Origin: DATLBY01 sp035526665
Lineage (GTDB): Bacteria; Acidobacteriota; Terriglobia; Bryobacterales; Bryobacteraceae
NCBI GenBank assembly: GCA_035526665.1
Contig: DATLBY010000392.1
Coordinates: 1 to 13,395, forward strand
Direction of reading: 5' to 3'
DNA: 13,395 bases
Below, piece after piece: positions 7,140-13,395 of this stretch. Below the pieces are notes generated by a model that worked only from the letters and a program-made list of their open reading frames with translations, ran no database searches and had not been told where the DNA came from. Numbering within the stretch: position 1 is the stretch's first letter; each line of letters opens with the position of its first letter. A program made the translations under genes and the position numbers.

Positions 7140-7822
7140 TTGTCGAAGACGATGCGGCGATCGCGATCGCGCTGGAAGACGATCTGCGGCTGGAAGGCTA
7201 TGAAGTGGAAGTGGTGCGGGATGGCGAGGCGGCGATCAAGCGTGGTGGTGAAGCGGCGTTCGAACTGATCGTGCTCGACGTGATGTTGCCGAAAAAGGAC
7301 GGCTTCGATGTGTGCCGCGAACTGCGCCGCACCGGCGTCGCATCGATGATCCTGCTGTTGACCGCACGTACGGCAGAAATCGAAAAAGTGCTTGGACTCG
7401 ATCTTGGGGCCGACGATTATATGACAAAGCCCTATAGCCCGAAGGAGCTTCGCGCGCGCATCCGCGCGTTATTGCGCCGGACCACACATGAAGCCGGCGC
7501 AACGGCCACCATGAATTTCGGCGATTGCGAACTGGACTTGAACCGAGGGGAGTTGCGCCGCGCGGGAAAGGTCGTCGCCACCACTCCGCTCGAGTTCAAA
7601 CTGTTGGGACTGATGGCCCGCCGCGCCGGCCGGGTGCTAACGCGGCGCGTGCTGATCGATGAAGTGTGGGGCAAGGAGACCGCCATCACAGAGCGGGTCG
7701 TGGATAACCAGATCGCGAACCTCCGGAAGAAAATCGAGCCAACGCCGGACCAGCCGCAATATCTGAAGAGCGTGCGCGGAATTGGGTACCGGTTCGATGT
7801 TGACGACGTGACGCAATCATGA
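7124..7822 (+). CDS. OmpR/PhoB-family response regulator
   Basis: A 232-residue transcription factor. The receiver domain (residues 1-118) has the acidic pair D9/D10, the phosphoacceptor D52 in VLDVMLP, T80 and K102 in TKPYSP. The C-terminal winged helix-turn-helix (about 128-228) shows the classic TPLEFKLLGLMARRAGRVLTR, LIDEVWG, VDNQIANLRKKIE and VRGIGYRF pattern. Its start lies inside the kinase's last codons with no independent ribosome site, pointing to translational coupling. It is most likely phosphorylated by that kinase. Regulators of this family bind tandem 10-11-bp direct repeats, and such arrays occur at 5288-5320 and 7807-7839. The second array overlaps this gene's own last codons. 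Confidence 0.94.
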   Translation: MPRILIVEDDAAIAIALEDDLRLEGYEVEVVRDGEAAIKRGGEAAFELIVLDVMLPKKDGFDVCRELRRTGVASMILLLTARTAEIEKVLGLDLGADDYMTKPYSPKELRARIRALLRRTTHEAGATATMNFGDCELDLNRGELRRAGKVVATTPLEFKLLGLMARRAGRVLTRRVLIDEVWGKETAITERVVDNQIANLRKKIEPTPDQPQYLKSVRGIGYRFDVDDVTQS

Positions 7823-7839
7823 CACTTTCGTGGAGCGCT
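7807..7839 (+). promoter_or_regulatory. Second 11-bp-phased repeat array: probable operator of the PD40-MauG genes
   Basis: The units are CGTGACGCAAT (7807-7817), CATGACACTTT (7818-7828) and a degenerate CGTGGAGCGCT (7829-7839). The first two match the kinase-operon array at 19 of their first 20 positions apart from an A/T and an A/G change (CGTGACGCAwTCrTGACAC). The array ends 16 bp before TAGTCT (7856-7861), the same gap as at the kinase promoter. It overlaps the last codons and stop of the response regulator gene, so coding constraint could account for part of the match. Confidence 0.5.
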
Positions 7840-7855
7840 TCTGAAATCCGGCGTC

Positions 7856-7875
7856 TAGTCTTGACGCTGGAGGTG
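7856..7875 (+). promoter_or_regulatory. Weak -10-like box (TAGTCT) and strong ribosome site (GGAGGTG) of the PD40 gene
   Basis: TAGTCT (7856-7861) is a poor -10 match whose position relative to the repeat array mirrors the kinase promoter. GGAGGTG (7869-7875) lies 5 nt before ATG 7881 and firmly sets that start. Unlike the kinase gene, this gene has a clear Shine-Dalgarno. Confidence 0.4.
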
Positions 7876-7880
7876 ATGCA

Positions 7881-9920
7881 ATGAAGTTCATTCTAATTGG
7901 AACATTAGCCGCGATCCTCGCGGCCGGGACACAAAGCAATGAAGCCGAGCGCCAGCTCAAAGCGGCAATGAATGCCGAACTGGTCAACGGCGATTTGAAG
8001 ACAGCAATCAAGCAGTACGGCGAGATTGCTGCGAAATACAAGGATGACCGTGCCGTGGTGGCCATGGCGCTGATGAGGATGGCGGAGTGCTATCAAAAGA
8101 TGGGCAACGCGGAAGCCAACCGGATCTACGAAAGGGTGGTGCGGGAGTTCGCGGATCAGAAGGAAGCGGCGACGGTGGCACGGGCTCGGCTGGCGGCACC
8201 ACAGGCCTCAGCGGGAATCGTCAACAGGAAACTTTTCGAATCTTCCAACCTTTCATTCCAGTACCAGGCGATATCTCCTGACGGCCGCTACATAGCCTAT
8301 CCCCGAATTCAGCCCGGACCACGCGGGCTGATGCTTCGCGATTTGGTCTCCGGCACCGATCGACAGTTGACGGACTACGGCATGTCTAAGCTGGCGACGA
8401 CGTCCATCTTTTCGCCAGATTCCCGCATGATAGCGTTTCGCGTCGACAAACGGCCGAACGGCCAGGACCTGCGGATCATAGGGATCGACGGGACCGGCGA
8501 GCGGGTGATTTTCGAGAACGAGAACGTCACGGCGAGCCATCCTCAGGATTGGTCGCCCGATGGCAAGAGTATTCTTGTCGTGTTCAGCATGGCGGATCGG
8601 AGCCGGCAGATCGCAGTAGTCAGCGTCTCCGACGGCTCAGTGCGCGGCATCAAGACCACCGACTGGCGATTGGGCGCGCCGGACCGGGCGCTTTTCTCAT
8701 TGGATGGTCGGCAGATAGTCTACCATCAGCTTCAACAAGAGGGATCGTCTTCGTCTGACATATTTCTGCTGTCCTTGGACGGCAGCCGGGAAGTTCGGCT
8801 AGTTCAGCATCCTGCGGATGACACTGTCGTTGGCTGGGCTCCGGACGGCCGTTTGCTGTTCACTAGCGACCGATCGGGGACGCGAGATTTGTATGCACTG
8901 CGGGTGTCGGGTGCGGGAGCCGTTGGCGATCCCGAACTGCTCCAGCGGAACGTCCTCGGCCTGGATTACAAGCTCACTCGCACCGGAGCGCTCCACTATG
9001 TTAATTTCCATAAGGCCAATGGCGCGTACATCACCGGACTTGACGTTCAGAATGGCACGCTGACAACGCCGCCCATGCCCGTGACGGAGATCGCCCGTGA
9101 CTATAACTGGACTCCAGCCTTTTCCCCGGACGGCTCCCAAGTCGCGGTGATCTCCTTCCGTGGAAAAGACAAGATTTCCGTGATCGTGAAGTCTCTCACC
9201 AACAACTCGCAGCGCGAGATACCTGTGCCAGAAATGAGGGTAGCTTATGATCTCCTGTGGCATCCGGACGAGAGATCTCTGTTCATCCGCGGCAACGACT
9301 CACATTTACGGTGGGGTATCCACCGGCTCGACCTCGCGACCGGCCGACTTGGCGAACCCATACTGAGCGTCCCCTCCGAGAACAACCTGGGACAGTTCGA
9401 GCTTTCTCCGGATGGCACGGTTCTCTACTACGAGTTCCGCGACGCATCAGGCAAAACGAGCACTCTCAAAAGCAGGAACTTGCGCAACGGCGAAGAGCGG
9501 GACCTATACTCGAAACCACTCGGCCGGAACTCGAACATAAGCTTCGCTCTCGCACCCGGGGGCAAGCGGATCGCTATGGTAACCGACCTCGATTGGACGA
9601 AACTCGATGCTGCCACTTGGATGATCTTGGATCTCGAGCAGGGCACCTCGCGGACCGTTCCCAGTATCAACCGGGGAACGTTCGCTCCAGTTTGGACGCC
9701 GGACGAAAGATATTTGGTGTTCGCATCGAACCAGAGTTGGTGGCGCGTCTCAGTCGAGGATGGAAACATAACCGAGCTAGGTCCTACAAACGTTGAAGGG
9801 ATGCGCGGCCAGAAAAGAATGCATCCGGACGGCACGCGTCTCGCCTTCTTCACGGTCAAAGAAATTTCGGAGTTTTGGGTGATGGAAAACCTGTTTCCGA
9901 AGCAAGTGGGGCGTCGCTAG
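7881..9920 (+). CDS. Secreted TPR + PD40/TolB-like beta-propeller protein
   Basis: A 679-residue protein. Residues 1-16 look like a signal peptide (MKFILIGTLAAILAAG). Residues about 22-105 are helical and resemble tetratricopeptide repeats (GDLKTAIKQYGEIAAKY, MRMAECYQKMGNAEANRIYERVVREF). From about 125 to the end come repeated PD40/WD40-like motifs of the form xSPDGxxIAF. I count eleven, at about 131, 177, 224, 272, 319, 414, 460, 508, 557, 605 and 647, enough for two propellers. No enzymatic residues are recognisable; a C-terminal hydrolase domain seen in related proteins is absent, so a scaffold or ligand-binding role in the periplasm is likely. The strong GGAGGTG site fixes the start. It lies 58 bp after the response regulator, behind a candidate operator, and its stop overlaps the probable start of the MauG-like gene. 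Confidence 0.87.
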   Translation: MKFILIGTLAAILAAGTQSNEAERQLKAAMNAELVNGDLKTAIKQYGEIAAKYKDDRAVVAMALMRMAECYQKMGNAEANRIYERVVREFADQKEAATVARARLAAPQASAGIVNRKLFESSNLSFQYQAISPDGRYIAYPRIQPGPRGLMLRDLVSGTDRQLTDYGMSKLATTSIFSPDSRMIAFRVDKRPNGQDLRIIGIDGTGERVIFENENVTASHPQDWSPDGKSILVVFSMADRSRQIAVVSVSDGSVRGIKTTDWRLGAPDRALFSLDGRQIVYHQLQQEGSSSSDIFLLSLDGSREVRLVQHPADDTVVGWAPDGRLLFTSDRSGTRDLYALRVSGAGAVGDPELLQRNVLGLDYKLTRTGALHYVNFHKANGAYITGLDVQNGTLTTPPMPVTEIARDYNWTPAFSPDGSQVAVISFRGKDKISVIVKSLTNNSQREIPVPEMRVAYDLLWHPDERSLFIRGNDSHLRWGIHRLDLATGRLGEPILSVPSENNLGQFELSPDGTVLYYEFRDASGKTSTLKSRNLRNGEERDLYSKPLGRNSNISFALAPGGKRIAMVTDLDWTKLDAATWMILDLEQGTSRTVPSINRGTFAPVWTPDERYLVFASNQSWWRVSVEDGNITELGPTNVEGMRGQKRMHPDGTRLAFFTVKEISEFWVMENLFPKQVGRR

Positions 9921-10780
9921 TGCTGTCTCCGTGGGCCGCACTGTTGGCAATTCCCCTGGGGCTGGACCTCTACCTTCCAACTCCAGAGGACAGTCCAATG
10001 ACGACCGAGAAGATCGAACTTGGGCGGCGATTGTTCTTCGATCGCCGCCTCTCGCGTGATAACTCCGTCTCCTGCGCCTCCTGCCATGATCCCGAGCGCG
10101 CCTTCTCTGACGACCGCTCCGTTGCAGTCGGCGTCTTCCAGCGGAAGGGACGCCGTAACTCTCCGGCCTTGATCAATCGCGGCTACGGCCGTTCCTTCTT
10201 CTGGGACGGCCGCGTCACTACGCTCGAAGAGCAGGTACTGAAACCCATCGAAGATTCGAACGAAATGGACCTGCCGCTCTCAGAGGCCGCCGCCCGCGTC
10301 AGCCTTGCGCCCGGCGAGATCTCGCGTGCCCTCGCCAGCTTCGTCCGATCAATTCTGTCGGGCGATTCTCCGTTCGACCGCTACATCAAAGGCGACCGTG
10401 CCGCTCTCACGCCCGAGCAGCAGGCCGGATTACAGCTCTTCCGCGGTAGAGCCAACTGCACTGCCTGCCATGTCGGTCCCAACTTCACGGACGAGCGTTT
10501 GCACAACACCGGCATCGCCTGGCGTGACGGTCGGTTTACCGATGTAGGGGCAGGTCAGGGCAACTTCAAGACACCCACGATCCGTGAAATCGCCCGCACT
10601 GCGCCCTACATGCATGACGGTAGTCTCGCGACGCTGGATGCCGTGATTGAATACTACGATCGAGGCGGCAATCAGAATCCAGGACTCGATCCTGAGATTC
10701 GTGCGCTCCGTCTAACCTTTGCGGAAAAGCGAGCTCTGATCGCGTTCCTGCGGGCGTTGAATGGTCCACTCTATAGGTAG
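9920..10780 (+). CDS. Di-heme cytochrome c peroxidase / MauG-family protein
   Basis: A 286-residue protein with two c-type heme sites, C52-A-S-C-H56 and C180-T-A-C-H184 (numbered from GTG 9920). It also has the family features FFDRRLSRDNSVSCASCHDPERAFSD, FFWDGR (W95), LEEQVLKPIEDSNEM and PYMHDGSLATL, whose M231 could be the second axial ligand of one heme. The family reduces hydrogen peroxide or oxidises protein residues in the periplasm. The frame is open from a TTG at 9875, but that start lies inside the PD40 gene and lacks support. GTG 9920 shares one base with the PD40 stop (TAGTG), so translation is probably coupled. The N-terminus from GTG is hydrophobic (LSPWAALLAIPLGLDLYL) but has no basic residue, so export by a standard signal peptide is not obvious. 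The reaction (peroxidase or MauG-like oxidase) is undetermined. Confidence 0.88.
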   Translation: MLSPWAALLAIPLGLDLYLPTPEDSPMTTEKIELGRRLFFDRRLSRDNSVSCASCHDPERAFSDDRSVAVGVFQRKGRRNSPALINRGYGRSFFWDGRVTTLEEQVLKPIEDSNEMDLPLSEAAARVSLAPGEISRALASFVRSILSGDSPFDRYIKGDRAALTPEQQAGLQLFRGRANCTACHVGPNFTDERLHNTGIAWRDGRFTDVGAGQGNFKTPTIREIARTAPYMHDGSLATLDAVIEYYDRGGNQNPGLDPEIRALRLTFAEKRALIAFLRALNGPLYR

Positions 10781-10782
10781 TG

Positions 10783-10804
10783 TGTCCGGGGCAAGATCCG
10801 GACA
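10783..10804 (+). terminator. Hairpin after the MauG-like gene, possible weak terminator
   Basis: TGTCCGG (10783-10789) and CCGGACA (10798-10804) form a perfect 7-bp stem with an 8-nt loop, two bases after the MauG-like stop codon. No T-tract follows (TTGCCT), so it is not a standard intrinsic terminator. It may slow RNA decay or mark the operon end. Confidence 0.3.
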
Positions 10805-10863
10805 TTGCCTCGGTGTAGATCCACTCTGCCGGCGCGAGTTCCCGCCGCCGCACTCTCTTAGGC

Positions 10864-10869
10864 TAGAAT
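10864..10869 (+). promoter_or_regulatory. Candidate -10 box (TAGAAT) of fabI
   Basis: TAGAAT lies 10 nt before ATG 10880, with no Shine-Dalgarno between them (GAACTTTCC precedes ATG). The arrangement matches that of the kinase gene and suggests a leaderless or near-leaderless transcript. A convincing -35 is not seen. Confidence 0.45.
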
Positions 10870-10879
10870 TGAACTTTCC

Positions 10880-11650
10880 ATGTCAAACCTACTGCAGGGT
10901 AAGCGCGCCCTCATCCTCGGCGTAGCCAATAAGTGGAGCTTGGCGTATGCGATCGCCCAGGCCTATGTCCGCGAAGGCGCCGGCCTGGTTCTTACCTATC
11001 AGGGAGATCGCCAAAAGCAGACTGTGGAAGAGCTTGCTGCGGAACTCGGGGAAGGGATCCAGGTTCTTGCGTGCGACGTTACCAAAGAGGAAGACCTCGC
11101 GAAGCTGGTTGACGCGCTGAAGGGCGGCCCTAAGCTGGATGTGGTAGTTCACAGCATTGCATTTGCCAACCGGGACGATCTCAGCCGGCCTTTCGTCGAG
11201 ACTTCACGCGACGGTTACCTGCTGGCGCAAGAGATATCAAGCTATTCACTGGTGGCAGTCGCCCGCTCGATGGCGCCCCTGATGAATGGCGGCGGGTCTA
11301 TCCTGACGCTCACCTACCTGGGGTCGGTCCGCGTGCTGCAGAACTACAACGTGATGGGCGTGGCAAAGGCGGCGCTGGAGGCGTGCGTCCGGTATTTGGC
11401 CAGCGATCTCGGTCCATCGAATATCCGTGTGAACGCGATTTCGGCGGGACCGGTCAAAACGACATCGGCCCGGGGCATCAAGGACTTTTCTAAAATTTTG
11501 GACGCAGTATCGAGCCGTGCGCCGCTCCGCCGCAATACAGATCCGGCTGAGGTAGCCGACACCGCAGTTTTCCTGGCAGCAGACCTTGGGCGCGGCGTCA
11601 CGGGAAACGTGCTCTATGTGGATGCCGGGTTCCAGATCATGGGCCTATAG
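10880..11650 (+). CDS. fabI: Enoyl-[acyl-carrier-protein] reductase FabI
   Basis: Reduces trans-2-enoyl-ACP with NAD(P)H in the last step of each fatty acid elongation cycle, in the cytoplasm. The 256-residue SDR-type protein has the FabI-specific cofactor motif GVANKWSLAYAIA (about 14-26) instead of the usual TGxxxGxG. It has HSIAFANRDDL after strand 4, and the catalytic Y146, Y156 and K163 (TLTYLGS, NYNVMGVAKAAL) at the same numbers as in E. coli FabI. RVNAISAGPVKTTSARGI and NVLYVDAGFQIMG complete the pattern. The alanine at the position of E. coli G93 is natural in other FabI proteins. The gene appears to be a single unit between a TAGAAT box and the strong promoter of the next operon. Its neighbours have no evident role in lipid synthesis. 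Confidence 0.96.
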   Translation: MSNLLQGKRALILGVANKWSLAYAIAQAYVREGAGLVLTYQGDRQKQTVEELAAELGEGIQVLACDVTKEEDLAKLVDALKGGPKLDVVVHSIAFANRDDLSRPFVETSRDGYLLAQEISSYSLVAVARSMAPLMNGGGSILTLTYLGSVRVLQNYNVMGVAKAALEACVRYLASDLGPSNIRVNAISAGPVKTTSARGIKDFSKILDAVSSRAPLRRNTDPAEVADTAVFLAADLGRGVTGNVLYVDAGFQIMGL

Positions 11651-11657
11651 CCGGCAA

Positions 11658-11686
11658 TTGACAGCGCCTCAAACGATTTTTATTAT
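11658..11686 (+). promoter_or_regulatory. Near-consensus sigma-70 promoter of the ABC exporter operon
   Basis: TTGACA (11658-11663, perfect -35) and TATTAT (11681-11686, one mismatch to TATAAT) are separated by 17 bp, the optimal spacing. The predicted start point near 11693 leaves a leader of about 18 nt to ATG 11711. The spacer and flank are AT-rich in an otherwise GC-rich window. It begins just 7 bp after the fabI stop. Confidence 0.75.
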
Positions 11687-11710
11687 CAAATTTCAACCCA
11701 GAGTCACTCT

Positions 11711-12682
11711 ATGATCAAGGTCGATGGCCTCAGTAAACGATACGCTCGCAACACCGCAGTCGATAACATCTCCTTTGAAGTGCAAAAGGGACAGATTGTC
11801 GGTTTTCTCGGCCCGAATGGGGCGGGGAAGACTACGACAATGCGCATGCTCACCTGTTTCATGCCACCCAGTTCAGGGTCGGCGAGCGTGGCGGGTTTCG
11901 ACGTCCTGGAACAGCCCTTCGAGGTAAAGAAGCGCATCGGGTATCTCCCCGAGACGCCCCCGCTCTACCATGACATGGAGGTGCACGAGTACCTCACGTT
12001 CGTGGGGCGCCTCAAAGGAATTCCCAGCGGCGATCTGCCCCGCCGCGTGAAAGAAGTGAGTGAGCGCTGTAACGTGGCCGATATGAGCACCCGCCTGATC
12101 CACAAGCTCTCCAAGGGCTACAGGCAGCGGGTCGGACTGGCGCAGGCGATCATTCACAACCCGGACGTACTTATTCTGGATGAGCCGACGGCCGGACTCG
12201 ACCCCAAACAGATTATCGAAACCAGATCCTTGATCCGCAGTCTGGCCGGCGACCACACCATCATTCTCAGCACGCACATTCTGCCGGAAGTGGAACAGAC
12301 CTGTGAACAGGTGATCATCATTACTCGCGGCAAGGTGGTGGCGACTGACAGCGTGCAACACCTCACCAACCGCTTGCAAGGCACGGAAGGCGTGCTGGTG
12401 GAGGTGGAGCCGCGCGGTGGACCGCTGGACTCCTCCACCGTGCTGCAGCGGCTGGAACAGGTTCCCGGAGTTAGCCGGGTCTTATTCAAAGAGACCCGCG
12501 GAAACAGGCACATCCTGGAGGTGGAGAGTTTGCAAGGCAGGACCATTCGAGGCGAGATCGCGCGTGCAGTTGTAGAAGGGGGTTGGAATTTGAATGAGCT
12601 TCGTTCCGTCTCTGTGAGCCTGGAGGAAGTGTTCCTCCAGCTTACGGGCACAGACCCGGTGACTGCCGGAGGCGCACAGTGA
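11711..12682 (+). CDS. ABC-2-type transporter ATP-binding protein (GldA/NosF-like)
   Basis: A 323-residue nucleotide-binding subunit that would power a membrane exporter. Walker A is G34-PNGAGKT-T42, the signature loop LSKGYRQR spans 133-140, Walker B ILDEP covers 155-159 with catalytic E158, the D-loop is AGLDP (161-165) and the switch histidine is H189. The usual Q-loop glutamine is replaced by glutamate (E81 in IGYLPETPPLY), as in GldA-like proteins. Residues about 225-315 form the accessory C-terminal domain found in this subfamily. The stop codon overlaps the GTG of the permease gene, so the two are translated together. The substrate is unknown; related systems serve gliding motility, copper/nitrous oxide maturation or polysaccharide and drug export. 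No strong ribosome site is visible before the ATG. Confidence 0.9.
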   Translation: MIKVDGLSKRYARNTAVDNISFEVQKGQIVGFLGPNGAGKTTTMRMLTCFMPPSSGSASVAGFDVLEQPFEVKKRIGYLPETPPLYHDMEVHEYLTFVGRLKGIPSGDLPRRVKEVSERCNVADMSTRLIHKLSKGYRQRVGLAQAIIHNPDVLILDEPTAGLDPKQIIETRSLIRSLAGDHTIILSTHILPEVEQTCEQVIIITRGKVVATDSVQHLTNRLQGTEGVLVEVEPRGGPLDSSTVLQRLEQVPGVSRVLFKETRGNRHILEVESLQGRTIRGEIARAVVEGGWNLNELRSVSVSLEEVFLQLTGTDPVTAGGAQ

Positions 12683-13395
12683 GAAACACGATTACTATTT
12701 ACCGGAAAGAGTTAAAAAGCTATTTCTCGTCGCCAATCGCCTACGGCCTGATGGCGTTCTTCGCTTTACTGGCCGGGTATTTCTTCTACGCTCTCACGTA
12801 CTTCTTCGTGCAGCAGAGCATGGAGACGCAGATGATGGGCAGGCCCGTACCCATGAACGTGAACGAGGGCGTCATTCGATACTTTCTCGGCAATATCAGC
12901 GTCATCGGCCTGTTCGTGATCCCCATGATCACCATGCGCCTCTTTGCCGAGGAGAAGCGCGCCGGTACAATCGAATTGCTAGTCACTTCGCCGGTTCACG
13001 ATCTGGAGATCATTCTGGGGAAATGGTTCGCGGCATTGACGCTGTATGCCTGCATGTTGGGGCTCTCGGCGGTTAACGTGGCGCTGCTGTTCGCTTATGG
13101 TAAGCCGGACTGGAAGCCGATTCTGGTCGGCTACTTAGGATTGCTGCTGCAGGGCGGCTGCTTACTGGCCATTGGAACTTTCATCTCCACCACCACCAAC
13201 AATCAAATAATCGCCGGTACTGCCACTTTCGGCATGTGCCTGCTTCTTTGGATCCTGGATTGGTCTACGTCTTTCCGGCAGGAGGCTTGGGCGAAGGTCG
13301 TGTCCTACCTCTCGATCGTCACCCATTTCGAGCCGTTTTCCAAAGGCGTGCTCGATTCGCGGGACGTCGTATTTTATCTCTCAATGATTTTTCTT
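12679..13395 (+). CDS. ABC-2-type transporter permease, GldF-like (partial, C-terminus outside window)
   Basis: Starts at GTG 12679, overlapping the ATPase stop by 4 nt (GTGA), and is open to the window end, giving 239 codons. The N-terminus ITIYRKELKSYFSSPIAYGLMAFFALLAGYFFYAL is a cytoplasmic amphipathic helix plus first span. RLFAEEKRAGTIELLVTSPV (about 88-106) is the typical ABC-2 permease coupling signature. Further spans are visible at about 74-88, 117-140, 149-170 and 176-193. The pattern fits GldF-like permeases, which form the channel with the ATPase before it and are often followed by a GldG-like auxiliary protein. That gene, if present, lies to the right of the window. Confidence 0.9.
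   Translation, partial: MRNTITIYRKELKSYFSSPIAYGLMAFFALLAGYFFYALTYFFVQQSMETQMMGRPVPMNVNEGVIRYFLGNISVIGLFVIPMITMRLFAEEKRAGTIELLVTSPVHDLEIILGKWFAALTLYACMLGLSAVNVALLFAYGKPDWKPILVGYLGLLLQGGCLLAIGTFISTTTNNQIIAGTATFGMCLLLWILDWSTSFRQEAWAKVVSYLSIVTHFEPFSKGVLDSRDVVFYLSMIFL

Noticed and set aside
11140..11180. Alanine in place of E. coli FabI G93 as a triclosan-resistance sign
   Set aside because: Alanine at this position occurs naturally in other FabI proteins, including triclosan-sensitive ones, so it is not evidence of resistance.
11938..11970. Glutamate in the ABC ATPase Q-loop as a defect
   Set aside because: LPE in place of LPQ is usual in GldA-like ATPases, and all other motifs are intact.
1..13395. 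CRISPR arrays, tRNA or rRNA genes, insertion sequences
   Set aside because: No regularly spaced long repeats, no cloverleaf or rRNA-like segments, and no transposase frames or terminal inverted repeats were seen by eye on either strand.

Overview
The window is GC-rich bacterial chromosomal DNA with tightly packed genes. The gene families suggest Acidobacteriota, perhaps the Bryobacterales/Solibacter side. Pointers are a TPR-plus-PD40 propeller protein, a histidine kinase with a large repeat-like extracytoplasmic sensor, an esterase/SMP-30 fusion, and repeated TAGAAT boxes about 10 nt before start codons. This placement is inferred from family content, not from a marker gene.

Layout. Positions 1-1157 (minus) hold the N-terminal two thirds of a glycerol-3-phosphate dehydrogenase (glpD), cut by the window edge. 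A 50-bp divergent spacer separates it from a plus-strand pair: a secreted esterase fused to an SMP-30/gluconolactonase-type propeller (1208-2932) and galactarate dehydratase garD (2944-4491). The pair looks like part of an aldaric/uronic acid route (ester or lactone hydrolysis, then dehydration). A DinB-like four-helix protein (4524-5078) follows. Next, on the minus strand, is what looks like the last ~50 codons of a NagX/HGSNAT-type membrane acyltransferase, with no gene body upstream.

The centre (5288-10780) is the most interesting part. It holds a sensor histidine kinase (5352-7139), an OmpR-type response regulator overlapping it by 16 nt (7124-7822), a secreted TPR/PD40 propeller protein (7881-9920), and a di-heme MauG/cytochrome c peroxidase-like protein whose probable GTG start shares one base with the preceding stop (9920-10780). 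Upstream of both the kinase and the PD40 gene lies a similar three-part, 11-bp-phased TGAC repeat. In each case it sits exactly 16 bp before a TAGNNT box. This suggests the response regulator controls its own operon and the PD40-MauG pair, making one signalling and redox module.

The right side carries fabI (10880-11650) and, behind a near-consensus sigma-70 promoter, a Gld/ABC-2-type exporter: the ATPase (11711-12682) and the first 239 codons of its permease (12679 to the window end). I saw no tRNA, rRNA, CRISPR array or insertion sequence.
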